From positions 1 through 50,595 of the forward strand of contig JAHECW010000015.1 in assembly GCA_024641545.1 (NCBI GenBank): DNA of 50,595 bases, in the 5' to 3' direction. Shown here piece by piece: positions 33,265-42,356 of this stretch. This DNA is from Acidobacteriota bacterium (GTDB lineage Bacteria; Acidobacteriota; Thermoanaerobaculia; Thermoanaerobaculales; Sulfomarinibacteraceae). Both the position numbers and the translations under genes were made by a program. The notes beneath the pieces are model-generated. The model was not told the DNA's origin, searched no databases, and saw nothing but the letters and a program-made list of their open reading frames with translations. Within the stretch, counting starts at the first letter, position 1. The number at the start of each line of letters is the position of its first letter.

Positions 33265-34560
33265 ATGAACGAACTCATTCTGATTGTCGATGATGAAGTG
33301 GGGATCCTCACCACCATGTCGCAGGTTCTCGGCGACGAGGGTTTTCGCACGCTGACCACGACCAGCGGCGAAAAGGCCCTCGATCTGTATCGTGAACACC
33401 ATCCCGACGTGGTCTTCCTCGATATCTGGATGCCCGACAAGGACGGGCTCGAGGCGCTCCAGGCGATCCTGGAGATGGACTCGGGCGCCCTCGTGGTCAT
33501 GATGTCGGGCCACGGAACCTCGTCGACGGCGGTCAAGTCGATCAAGATGGGGGCGCAGGACTATCTCGAGAAACCCCTGTCCTACGACCAGACGGTGGCG
33601 GCGGTCCACGATGCGTTGCAGGTCCGCAGAAAACGGGCCTCTGCCGGTGAAGGCGGTGTGCTCGAGGCCGCCAAGCACCAAGCGGTCGGCGAGCTCGATC
33701 CCCCTCCGGAGCTCAGCCTGCTGGTGACGACCGACCGACCGCAACGCACCATCAAGAGTCCGAGTGTGATCTACGGTCTCGGGCTGCACTCGGGCGGTCG
33801 GACAGGGATGGTGATTCAACCGCTGCCCCCCGACACCGGGATCCACTTCATCACCCTGCCCGCGGGCAACGTGATACCCGCCCAGATCAGCGCGGTTGCC
33901 GAGACCGACTACGCCACCTCCATCACCCGTCAGGGTGAGCACATCAAGACCGTCGAACACCTCCTGTCCGCGCTCCACGCGTGCGGCATCACCAACCTTC
34001 TGGTCAAGGTCCACGGCGAGATCCCGGTCCTCGACGGATCGGCCCTGGGGTTCCTCGATCGGATCGAGGAGATCGGGGTGGAGAATCAGGACCGCCCGGT
34101 CAAGGAGCTGGTCATCGACCGGGTCTGGGAGGTCGGCGACGGCAAGGGGAAGAGTCTCACCATCGAACCGGCGGATGTCTTCTCGGTGTCGTACCTCCTG
34201 CGTTACCCGCAGCCCATCGGCGAACAGTTCTACGAGTTCACCATGACCGGCTGCGAAGCGTACCGACGAGAGATCGCACCCGCCCGGACCTTCGGTTTTG
34301 TCCGCGACATCAAGATGCTCAACGAGCTCGGTCTCGGTGGTGGCGGCCGGCTCGACAACTTCATCATGGTGGGGGACGACGAGGTCATCAACACCGAGCT
34401 GCGGTTCCCGGACGAGTTTGTCCGCCACAAGATCCTCGACATCATCGGCGATCTCTACCTGCTCGGTTACCCGGTGCGCGCCAAAGTGACCGCGCGCTTC
34501 ACCGGCCACCGGGACAACATCGCCCTGCAGCGGAGGATCCTGGCCGATCTCGGAGCGTGA
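33265..34560 (+). CDS. lpxC: Response-regulator receiver domain fused to LpxC deacetylase
   Basis: The protein has 431 residues. Residues 1-120 are a receiver domain: ILIVDDE (Asp9, Asp10), phospho-acceptor Asp53 in VVFLDIWMP, Ser81 in MMSGHGT and Lys103 in LEKPL, NtrC/NtrX-like. After a short linker, 160-431 are UDP-3-O-acyl-GlcNAc deacetylase: SPSVIYGLGLHSG, TVEHLLSALHACG (Glu231, His232), RTFGFVRDI, HKILD (His388, Asp392) and TGH (His415). All zinc and catalytic residues are present. LpxC makes the committed step of lipid A synthesis and is normally controlled by proteolysis. Here phosphorylation of the fused receiver could set its activity (inference). No dedicated histidine kinase adjoins it. 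The start is the first ATG with GGAG upstream (33251-33254 and 33260-33263). Confidence 0.93.
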   Translation: MNELILIVDDEVGILTTMSQVLGDEGFRTLTTTSGEKALDLYREHHPDVVFLDIWMPDKDGLEALQAILEMDSGALVVMMSGHGTSSTAVKSIKMGAQDYLEKPLSYDQTVAAVHDALQVRRKRASAGEGGVLEAAKHQAVGELDPPPELSLLVTTDRPQRTIKSPSVIYGLGLHSGGRTGMVIQPLPPDTGIHFITLPAGNVIPAQISAVAETDYATSITRQGEHIKTVEHLLSALHACGITNLLVKVHGEIPVLDGSALGFLDRIEEIGVENQDRPVKELVIDRVWEVGDGKGKSLTIEPADVFSVSYLLRYPQPIGEQFYEFTMTGCEAYRREIAPARTFGFVRDIKMLNELGLGGGGRLDNFIMVGDDEVINTELRFPDEFVRHKILDIIGDLYLLGYPVRAKVTARFTGHRDNIALQRRILADLGA

Positions 34561-34613
34561 TCCCGGTCCTCGTTCGCCGGGAATAGCACAGAATTGGGTT
34601 AGTATTTCCATCG

Positions 34614-35987
34614 ATGCCAACCAGGAACCGCCGTTCTGCCGTGTCCGAAGACGAGGCCCGCCGACAGGCGGGATTGACCGCCTTCCCCAAACCGTCGGAC
34701 GCCGCCGCCGTGATGGGTGTCGGGCTCGAACCCGAGCTCTTCCCCATCGTGGTCGGCCCGTCGGGTGAACCGCGCGAACGATTGCTGCTGACCCGGCCCA
34801 ACGGGCTCGGGGTGGTGCAGGTCGTCGACAGCCTCGCCTTCGCCGGGGGTGAGATCCTGCCGCGGGTCGGTCGGCCGCCGCATGCCTTCCACTACCCGCT
34901 CGCCAACGGCGGACGGCTGACATTCGAGCCGGGAGCGCAGGTCGAACACTCGACGGCCGTCCAGCCGAGCGCGGCCGCCGCTCTCGCCGACGTGGAGCAC
35001 ATCGTCGGGCTGCTGCGCGGCGGTTTTCGCGCCGACGGGGTTCGGCTTGCCGCGGTCGGGCTGGACATCTGGCACGACGTCGACGAGGTGCCGCAGCAGC
35101 TCCGCGCCGGCCGCTACACCGCCCAGGCCGCATACTACCGACAGCGGGGCTATTGGGGCGCGATCATGATGCGGCACACCGCGAGCCTGCAGATCAACCT
35201 CGATCTCGGACCCGAGGGCGTGTGGCAGGAGCGCTGGCTCGCCGCCAACCTCATCAGCCCCATGCTGACGGCGATCTTCGCCTGCAGCCCGGGCCCGGAC
35301 GCGATCAGCGCCCGGGCCCGGGCTTGGCAGCAGCTCGACCCGACTCGAAGCGGGTTTCCGGCTCTGTTCACCGCCGGTGCGGGCGACGATCCGCGCGCCG
35401 AATGGGCCGAGGCCGCACTGACGGCGGATGTGATGCTCGTTCGAGCCGGCGACGAGCATTTCGTTCCCGGTGTGCCCGGTGTGCGCTTCATCGACTGGAT
35501 CAACGATGGCCACCCGCGCTACGGTTGGCCCACCGCCGACGATCTCGCCTACCACCTGACCACCCTGTTTTTCGAGGTCCGCGCCCGCGGGTTTCTCGAG
35601 TTGCGCGCGGGCGAGGGCGTTCCGGATGCGCTTCGACCGGCCCAGGTGGTGCTGGCATCGGTGCTGCTGTATGACGAGTGCGCGCGAGGCGAGGCGATCG
35701 CGTTGCTCGGCGGTCACCGGACCAGCCTCGATGACCTGTGGCGCCGGGCGGCCGTCGACGGGGTGCACGATGACGAGATCAGGAGCGTTGCGTGCCGGCT
35801 CTGGGAGATCGTGCTCGCCGGCGCCGAACGTCTGCCCCAGGGGTGGATCTCGGCGCAGAACCTGACCGCGACGAGGACCTTCATCGACGAGTTCACGGCC
35901 CGGGGCCGGGTGCCCGCCGATCGCCTCGCCGAGCTCATGGGGGAAGATCCGGCACGGGCGCTCGCGTGGGCCGCTTCCGAGCTTTGA
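34614..35987 (+). CDS. Glutamate-cysteine ligase family 2 (GshA/EgtA-like)
   Basis: The protein has 457 residues. Family motifs are VGLEPELFPI (32-ish onward), FEPGAQVEHST, MMRHTASLQINLDLG, LTAIFACSPG and DPTRSGFP. These define the plant/alphaproteobacterial-type glutamate-cysteine ligase and its EgtA relatives, which join glutamate and cysteine with ATP as the first step of glutathione or ergothioneine synthesis. No gshB or egtB/D gene is nearby to decide between the two. It starts 53 nt after REC-lpxC and could share its transcript. Confidence 0.87.
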   Translation: MPTRNRRSAVSEDEARRQAGLTAFPKPSDAAAVMGVGLEPELFPIVVGPSGEPRERLLLTRPNGLGVVQVVDSLAFAGGEILPRVGRPPHAFHYPLANGGRLTFEPGAQVEHSTAVQPSAAAALADVEHIVGLLRGGFRADGVRLAAVGLDIWHDVDEVPQQLRAGRYTAQAAYYRQRGYWGAIMMRHTASLQINLDLGPEGVWQERWLAANLISPMLTAIFACSPGPDAISARARAWQQLDPTRSGFPALFTAGAGDDPRAEWAEAALTADVMLVRAGDEHFVPGVPGVRFIDWINDGHPRYGWPTADDLAYHLTTLFFEVRARGFLELRAGEGVPDALRPAQVVLASVLLYDECARGEAIALLGGHRTSLDDLWRRAAVDGVHDDEIRSVACRLWEIVLAGAERLPQGWISAQNLTATRTFIDEFTARGRVPADRLAELMGEDPARALAWAASEL

Positions 35988-36031
35988 AACCGTCGGCCGG
36001 TCCGGGTCGACGGTGAGAGAGAGGGTTGAAA

Positions 36032-37729
36032 ATGCGCTTTGACGCGCCCAATGATCGGCGGATCCGCGGCGGCGGGTCGCTCGAGACCACCCCCGCCTGG
36101 ACCGCGCTGCGAAGCCACCACGACAGCATGCGGACGCTCGAGATGCGATCGCTCTTCGAGCGCGATCCGGCCCGGTTCGAGCGTTTCTCGGTCGAGCTCG
36201 GTCCGCTCTTTCTCGACTATTCGAAGAATCTCGTCACCGCCGAGACCATCGGGCTCCTGTGTGATCTCGCGCGGGCGGCAGGGGTCGAGGATGCGGTTGA
36301 GGCGATGTTCTCCGGCCGGCCGATCAACTGGACCGAGGGTCGGTCGGTGCTCCACGTGGCGCTCCGCAACCGCGCCGACTCGCCGATCGAGGTTGACGGA
36401 ACCGATGTCATGCCGGCGGTCGATGCGGTGCTCGAGAAGATGCGGGTCGTCGCCGATGATCTTCGCTCGGGTCGTTGGCTCGGCGCCACCGGCAGACCGA
36501 TCCGTACCGTCGTCAACATCGGCATCGGCGGCTCGGACCTCGGCCCGGTGATGATCACCGAGGCCCTGGGGGCTTTCCATGACGGCCCCGCCGTGCGGTT
36601 CATCTCCAACGTCGACGCCACCGACTTCGTCGAGAAGACCCGTGGGCTCGACCCGGCCGAGACCCTCTTCGTGGTGGCGTCGAAGACCTTCACCACCCAG
36701 GAGACCATGACCAACGCCCACACCGCTCGGTCCTGGCTCGTCGCGGCACTCGGCGACGAGGCGGTGGCCAGACACTTTGTCGCCCTCTCGACCAACCACA
36801 AGGCGGTGGCCGCCTTCGGGATCGACCCGGACAACGTCTTCGAGTTCTGGGACTGGGTCGGCGGCCGTTACTCGAGCTGGTCGGCCATCGGCCTGACCAT
36901 CGCGGTTGCGGTCGGGTTCGAGCGTTTTGTCGAGCTGCTCGAGGGCGCCCACGCCATGGACCGACACCTCGCCGAGACGCCGCTCGAGCGGAACATTCCG
37001 GTGATCATGGCGCTTCTCGGGATCTGGTACGCCAACTTCTTCGGCGCGGCGACCTATGCCATTCTTCCCTACGACCAATATCTCCACCGCTTCCCGGCCT
37101 ATCTCCAGCAGGGCGACATGGAGTCCAACGGCAAGGCGGTGGACCGGGACGGCAACCGCGCCGGCTATACGACCGGACCGGTAATCTGGGGCGAGCCCGG
37201 CACCAACGGCCAACACGCCTTCTTCCAGCTCATCCACCAGGGCACCCGGCTTATCCCCTGCGACTTCATCGGCGCCGTCAATCCGGCCCACCCGGTGGCC
37301 GATCACCACGCCAAGCTGATGGCGAATTTCTTCGCCCAGACCGAGGCGCTGATGCGCGGCAGGACCGAGGACGAGGTCCGCGCGGAGCTCCGGTCCCAGG
37401 GGCTGGACGCGGAGGCCATCGACGCGCTGACGCCGCACAAGGTCTTTCCCGGCAACCGGCCGAGCAACACCATCCTCCTCGACCGGCTCACGCCGACCTC
37501 GCTCGGCATGCTGGTCGCCGCCTACGAGCACAAGATCTTCGTCCAGGGCGTGATCTGGCGGATCAACAGCTTCGACCAGTGGGGCGTCGAGCTCGGCAAG
37601 GTCCTCGCCAAGACCATCCTCGCCGAAGAGGAGGCGCTCCTCGCCGGCGACGATGTCGATCTCGGCCCCCACGACTCGAGCACCGCAGGTCTGCTGCGGC
37701 GGTTTGCGGACAGGCAGGAGAGGGCCTGA
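36032..37729 (+). CDS. pgi: Glucose-6-phosphate isomerase
   Basis: The protein has 565 residues. A TTG two codons earlier is possible, but the ATG at 36032 has GAGAGAGGG at suitable distance. Signature regions are [34 protein letters not shown] (catalytic Glu), [15 protein letters not shown] (catalytic His) and [11 protein letters not shown] (catalytic Lys). It interconverts glucose 6-phosphate and fructose 6-phosphate, directly upstream of the phosphofructokinase step encoded at 30874-33129. The 44-nt spacing after the ligase gene suggests a shared operon. Confidence 0.97.
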   Translation: MRFDAPNDRRIRGGGSLETTPAWTALRSHHDSMRTLEMRSLFERDPARFERFSVELGPLFLDYSKNLVTAETIGLLCDLARAAGVEDAVEAMFSGRPINWTEGRSVLHVALRNRADSPIEVDGTDVMPAVDAVLEKMRVVADDLRSGRWLGATGRPIRTVVNIGIGGSDLGPVMITEALGAFHDGPAVRFISNVDATDFVEKTRGLDPAETLFVVASKTFTTQETMTNAHTARSWLVAALGDEAVARHFVALSTNHKAVAAFGIDPDNVFEFWDWVGGRYSSWSAIGLTIAVAVGFERFVELLEGAHAMDRHLAETPLERNIPVIMALLGIWYANFFGAATYAILPYDQYLHRFPAYLQQGDMESNGKAVDRDGNRAGYTTGPVIWGEPGTNGQHAFFQLIHQGTRLIPCDFIGAVNPAHPVADHHAKLMANFFAQTEALMRGRTEDEVRAELRSQGLDAEAIDALTPHKVFPGNRPSNTILLDRLTPTSLGMLVAAYEHKIFVQGVIWRINSFDQWGVELGKVLAKTILAEEEALLAGDDVDLGPHDSSTAGLLRRFADRQERA

Positions 37730-37760
37730 CCGGAGTCGGTCGCCTGTCACATCCCGCCGG

Positions 37761-38167
37761 CCTTCCTTCAGCTCCGGCCTTCCGGGCCGCCCATTGTGGT
37801 GCGGGCGTCCCGCCCGCAGGAAGGCGTCGCGGTTCGGCACAATCGGGAATGGGCTCCGGCCTTCCGGTCCGCCTTCGGCGGCCCAGCGTCGCACGGGCAG
37901 CGCGGTCACGAGGGGCGGAAGGAAGAGCGGTGACCGCGCTGCCCGCGCGCCGGCGGCCTCTTGTCGACCGGGAGAGATGCACCGGGTCGCTTTGCCGCGG
38001 GGGTTGCCCGGCGTCGGCACTGTGCGGAGCTTGTCGAGCTGCCGGAGGCTTGTTCCTGCACAATGCCGCGCCCGGCACGCCCCGGTGGGGAGTAGTCTTT
38101 GGCTTCCCGGGGCTTCGGCCGCTGTCCCTGTCCCTGTCCCTGTCCCTGCCCCTGCCGCTGCCCCTGC
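37761..38167 (+). repeat. Composite structured repeat, copy R4 (subtype I)
   Basis: Parts: the GCGGGCG-TCC-CGCCCGC hairpin (37801-37817); the main stem CGGGCAGCGCGGTCA / TGACCGCGCTGCCCG (37894-37908 / 37931-37945, 15 perfect pairs) with a 22-nt loop; the second stem 38016-38025 / 38058-38067 with one C.A mismatch; and an array of CTGTCC/CTGCCC hexamers (38119-38167). It ends about 40 nt before the mqnD start. No gene lies inside. Confidence 0.92.
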
Positions 38168-38206
38168 GCGGTGCATGTAGAATGCCCGCTCGAAAGCGGA
38201 GGCCCC

Positions 38207-39037
38207 ATGACCCTGATCCGTGTCGCCCACTCGCCCGACTCCGATGACGCATTCATGTTCTACGCCCTGGCCAAGGGGCTCATCGACACCGGTGGGTACG
38301 AGTTCGAGCACGTCCTGTCCGATATCGAGACCCTCAACCGCGAGGCCCATTCGGGGACCTATGAAGTCACCGCGGTGTCGATCCACGCCTATGCCTATCT
38401 CGACGAGCAGTACGCGCTGCTGGCCTCCGGCGCCTCGATGGGTGACGGCTACGGTCCGGTGCTCGTGGCGCGCGGGGAGATTCCCGCCGACCGCCTGTCG
38501 TCGATCAAGGTGGCGATTCCCGGCACCCTGACGTCGGCGGCGCTGGCGCTCAAGATGTGGAATCCGAGCCTGCACACGACGGTGCTGCCCTTCGATGCGG
38601 TGGGGCCGGCGGTCGAGGCGGGCGAGGTCGACGCCGGGGTGGTGATCCACGAGGGTCAGCTGACCTGGCAGGACGAGGGTTTTACCAAGCTCGTCGATCT
38701 CGGCGAGTGGTGGGCCGCCCAGACCGATGGGCTACCGCTGCCCCTGGGCGGCAACGTGGTCCGCCGGGACCTCGGCGGCGAGGCCATGGCCGAGGTCGCC
38801 CGGCTGCTCAAGGAGTCCATCGTCTACTCCCTCGAGCACCGGGATCCGGCCCTCGACTACGCCCTCGACTACGGCCGGGGTCTCGCCCGCGACAAAGCTG
38901 ATCGGTTTGTCGGGATGTATGTCAACGATCTCACCGTTGACTACGGCGAACGCGGCCGGGAGGGGATGAGGGTCTTCCTCGAGCGCGCCTACGACGAGCG
39001 GTTGATCCCGAAGATCCCCAAGCTCGATTTCATCTGA
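38207..39037 (+). CDS. mqnD: 1,4-dihydroxy-6-naphthoate synthase (futalosine menaquinone pathway)
   Basis: The protein has 276 residues; GCGGAGG before the ATG fixes the start. It matches MqnD along its length: AHSPDSDDAFMFYALAKG at the N-terminus, LSDIETLNREAHSG, VIHEGQLTW, VVDLG-type LVDLGEWWAAQT, LPLPLGGNVVRRDLG and MYVNDLTVDYGERG. This is a periplasmic-binding-protein-like enzyme fold that converts cyclic de-hypoxanthine futalosine in the cytoplasm. There is no signal peptide. No other mqn genes are adjacent, which is common for this scattered pathway. Confidence 0.92.
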   Translation: MTLIRVAHSPDSDDAFMFYALAKGLIDTGGYEFEHVLSDIETLNREAHSGTYEVTAVSIHAYAYLDEQYALLASGASMGDGYGPVLVARGEIPADRLSSIKVAIPGTLTSAALALKMWNPSLHTTVLPFDAVGPAVEAGEVDAGVVIHEGQLTWQDEGFTKLVDLGEWWAAQTDGLPLPLGGNVVRRDLGGEAMAEVARLLKESIVYSLEHRDPALDYALDYGRGLARDKADRFVGMYVNDLTVDYGERGREGMRVFLERAYDERLIPKIPKLDFI

Positions 39038-39095
39038 TCCGCGAACGAAACCGCGCCCGACGGTCCGCCGAAGCTCCTTCCGGGCGGTGGCGTCG

Positions 39096-42000
39096 TCAGG
39101 ATCGCTCGATCTCGGGTGAGGTCTCGAGCAGCTCGCCCTCCGCGAGGATGAGCGGCAGATAGGGGCGGCTGGTGGTCATCGAGTGGATGATCTGGGTCGT
39201 GAAGACCGGGCGATCACCTCGAAAGACGCGGATCAGGAAGTTCCACTCCCGGTCAGGGCCTTCACCATCGGCTCGCCTGAGCGTGGCGGACCAGCCGCTG
39301 GCCTGCGCTCCGATGATGGTCGGGTGAGCGAGCGCCACATCGGGCCGCGGCCCGGGTTCCGCGGTGATCTTCGATCCGCCCTGCGGGTCGATCTCCACGG
39401 TCAGCGGGAAACCGTCCTCGGAGAGCAGCCAGCCGCCGATGACGAGACCCTCCTCGGTCTGTTCGATGGTGTCGAGACAGCCCTGGATCCGTGGGCCGCG
39501 GGGCGCGCCGAGACCGACCATCGCGCCGGCGGCGGTCGCCCCGGCGATCTCGGAAAGCGCGCCGTCGAACGCGTCGGCGGTCTCCTCGATCGCGCGATCG
39601 TCGTGGGCCGCGTTGGGCAGCAGAGTGCCGTTGGTGACGACGCCTCGACGGAGACAACCGTCGATGAACCACTCGAGCAGACGTTGACCGCGCAGCTTTC
39701 CGTGGTCGTCGAAGCTGATGTTCATCCGCGACGGGTGGCCGGTCAGGCGCGCCGCGAGGCCGAGCTCGCCGGCTCGTCGGTCGAAGACCGCCCGCAGCTT
39801 CGACCCGGTCGCCGCGAGCCGCGCCGCGACGTGGTCGCGTTCGAGGATCGCGAGCACCGAGCGGGCGGCGGCCAGCGACGTCGTCTCCGCCCTCCAGGTC
39901 ATATCGACGCCGATCTGCGGCCACCGGTCCATGAGGTCGGCGCGGCCGACCAGGGCCGAGATCGACCACCCGTTGGCCATCGCCTTGCTGAAGCAGGCGA
40001 GGTCGGGGGTCACGCCCGAGAGCTCCTGCATCCCTCCGGGAGCGAACCGGAAGCCGGTGACGATCTCGTCCCAGACGAGGACGGCGCCGTGTCGGTGCGC
40101 GAGGTCTCGGACCCCCGCGAGATACCCCTCCTCGGGTAGGAGCTGTTTGGCCGGTTCCATCACGATCACCGCCACCTCGTCCCGGTGACGCATCAGGAGC
40201 GCCTCGAGGGCGTCGAGATCGCCCCACGGGAACTCGCGGATGAGCGGTCCGAGGGCAGCCGGGATCCCGCCGATCGCCGGGTTCGAGGCGGCGAACCAGT
40301 CGTGGAAGCCGTGGTATCCGTGAAACAGCACCAGCTCGCGGCCGGTGACCAGGCGGGCGATCCGGATGGCTGCCGTGACCGCATCCGATCCGTTCTTGCC
40401 GAATCCCACCTTTTCCGCGCACGGAATCAGCCGTTTGAGAGCCTGCGCGACCTCGAGCTCGAGGGGGTGGCCGAAGGGCAAGACGGGCCCACAGGCGAAC
40501 TGGGCCTGCGCCGCCCGCTCCACCTCCCGGCAGCGGTAGCCGAGGATGACCGCGCCGTAGCCGCTCATCCAGTCGAGGTAGCTCCGGCCGCAGGTGTCGG
40601 TGAGCCGGCAGCCTTCGGCCGCGGTGACGAACTGGGGGTAGAGCAGGGCGTCGTCCTGGTACAGCGGGCGGAGGCCGGTCACCACCGGCGCGTAGGCCAG
40701 ATCTCGGCGACAGCGTCGAACCAGGTCGACGGTGGCGGCGATCCGGTGCTCGGTCGGAGGCGCGGCCCTGCACGACCTGGTCCGCGGAGGGTGCGGGTCC
40801 GATGGAGCCAAGTGGTCGACGAGGCCTCGCACCAGCGCCGAGGTCGGGGGGTCGAGCCGCGGTTCGAGATCGAGCAGTCCGTCGAGAACGCGGCGGGATT
40901 GCCGGTTCAGATGGGCGGGATCGCGGTAAAACCGGTGCAGCCCGCGGGCGACCGACAGGGCGAGGTCCGCCGCCGCGGCGGAATTCGCGGCGGCGAGTCC
41001 GGCGGCGCTGTCGTGCAGCCGCGATTCGAAGTCCGAGAGATCGGGCGCATGGCATTCAAGGGTCTGGCGCAGACCGGCGGGGGGGTCGGGGAGGTCGCGC
41101 TGCGAACGGATGCCGGCGGCGACCGGTCCGTTCCGGGTCAGGACCACGCGGAGTTCGCCGACACCGGCATCGACCGCGATCGCATGCGCCCGGCGCAGCT
41201 CGTCGGCGCTCGAGTTGTGGTTGAAGAGAACATACTTCCAGACGACCCGGGTCGGGTGGCGGCCGGCGCGGGCCGCCGCCGCGACGTCGCGCATGAATCG
41301 GACGGCGACGGGGAACGAGCCGCCGACCCGATACCGCGCATAGCTCGACTCGCACGCGCCGTCGATGGCGCAGACGATCTCGTCGACGCACTCCGTGGCC
41401 TGCCGGTCCTTGAGAACCGCCTGACAGTTGGTGGTCACCGAAACCCGGGTTCCGGGAAAGAGCTCCTTGACGAGGCGTGTCTGCCGCCACAGCTCCGGGT
41501 GCATGAGAGGTTCGCCGTGGCCCTGGAAGTCGACCGCTTCGATGGCGATCCCGGCCTCGGCGAAATCGGAGAGGATCCGTTTCAGCAGGCCGCTGTCGAG
41601 GTTGCCCGGGGGAGCGGCCCGCCGGACCGAGAGCGGGACGCAGCCGGGGCAATCGAGCGAGCACTTGTACGAGGGCTCGATCTGCAGCACCCGGATTCGC
41701 CGCCGGTCCACCGCCTCGGACGAGTGGACACCCCGGGTTTTCAACACCAGGCAGTTCTGGCAGGTCTCGCCAAAGGGCATCCGCCCCTGCCACAGCAACC
41801 GCCGCACCCGTTCGTAGGGTTCGCCGAGCCAGACCTCTCGTCCGTAGTGGAGGTCGCCTCCGGGTTGGTGAAGAACGGTGTCGTTGCCGGCGTCGTCCCA
41901 GCAGACCAGATTGCCGGAGGCGCGGAGGTAGATGGAATCGACCGACGGGCAGACCAGGGTTTCCCGCGCCGGCCGTCGCAGGGGGGACGCCCATCGCCCC

Positions 42001-42203
42001 TCCGATCGACCGTGGTCGAGCCAGTGGGACCGCGCATCGCCCTCTGAGCTCAGCCCGGCGGCGCGGAGATCCGGATAACGGTCGAGGTACGCGGCCCAGT
42101 CGAAATCGCCGGGTTCGACCGCCGCGGCCGAAGCTCGACCGGCCGGGTCACCGAAGGGCGGTCGGCGGTGTCGTGCGAAACGGTCGAAGAATCCTCGGAT
42201 CAC
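39096..42203 (-). CDS. SPASM-like / radical SAM / class III aminotransferase fusion
   Basis: The protein has 1035 residues with a GTG start preceded by AAGGGGG. Layout: a short FDWAAYLDRYPDLRAAG..HWLDHGRSEGR unit (34-72) of the kind found in polysaccharide-related proteins; a SPASM-like cysteine set placed before the radical SAM core (C85, C101, C148-x2-C151); radical SAM motif C181-x3-C185-x2-C188 with GHGEPLMHPE; a helical linker; a PLP fold-type I class III aminotransferase (about 530-920) with GFGKNGSDA, VWDEIVTGFRF and Lys740 in FSKAMANG, close to glutamate-1-semialdehyde aminomutase; and a C-terminal beta domain (930-1030, GWLLSEDG, RPDVALAHP). It may build or modify an amino sugar or a peptide by coupled radical and amination steps (inference). 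An MFS gene lies next on the same strand, in the upstream direction. Confidence 0.82.
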   Translation of the reverse strand: MIRGFFDRFARHRRPPFGDPAGRASAAAVEPGDFDWAAYLDRYPDLRAAGLSSEGDARSHWLDHGRSEGRWASPLRRPARETLVCPSVDSIYLRASGNLVCWDDAGNDTVLHQPGGDLHYGREVWLGEPYERVRRLLWQGRMPFGETCQNCLVLKTRGVHSSEAVDRRRIRVLQIEPSYKCSLDCPGCVPLSVRRAAPPGNLDSGLLKRILSDFAEAGIAIEAVDFQGHGEPLMHPELWRQTRLVKELFPGTRVSVTTNCQAVLKDRQATECVDEIVCAIDGACESSYARYRVGGSFPVAVRFMRDVAAAARAGRHPTRVVWKYVLFNHNSSADELRRAHAIAVDAGVGELRVVLTRNGPVAAGIRSQRDLPDPPAGLRQTLECHAPDLSDFESRLHDSAAGLAAANSAAAADLALSVARGLHRFYRDPAHLNRQSRRVLDGLLDLEPRLDPPTSALVRGLVDHLAPSDPHPPRTRSCRAAPPTEHRIAATVDLVRRCRRDLAYAPVVTGLRPLYQDDALLYPQFVTAAEGCRLTDTCGRSYLDWMSGYGAVILGYRCREVERAAQAQFACGPVLPFGHPLELEVAQALKRLIPCAEKVGFGKNGSDAVTAAIRIARLVTGRELVLFHGYHGFHDWFAASNPAIGGIPAALGPLIREFPWGDLDALEALLMRHRDEVAVIVMEPAKQLLPEEGYLAGVRDLAHRHGAVLVWDEIVTGFRFAPGGMQELSGVTPDLACFSKAMANGWSISALVGRADLMDRWPQIGVDMTWRAETTSLAAARSVLAILERDHVAARLAATGSKLRAVFDRRAGELGLAARLTGHPSRMNISFDDHGKLRGQRLLEWFIDGCLRRGVVTNGTLLPNAAHDDRAIEETADAFDGALSEIAGATAAGAMVGLGAPRGPRIQGCLDTIEQTEEGLVIGGWLLSEDGFPLTVEIDPQGGSKITAEPGPRPDVALAHPTIIGAQASGWSATLRRADGEGPDREWNFLIRVFRGDRPVFTTQIIHSMTTSRPYLPLILAEGELLETSPEIERS

Positions 42204-42356
42204 TCAGCCCCCTTTCATCGAGACGCCGCCGCGCGCTCGGCGCCGGCCGGGGTTGGATCTTCGAACGAGGACGGTGGTGGCCGCCGGCGCGCCCCCCGCC
42301 TTCAAAGCCGCATCCGTTATACGCGGTGGTCGGCACCGGCGTTCAGCCCGGCCGGT

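Noticed and set aside
40185-42047. Plus-strand open frame opposite the radical SAM fusion
   Set aside because: The minus strand carries the CxxxCxxC cluster and PLP lysine motif; the plus-strand frame has no recognisable domain.
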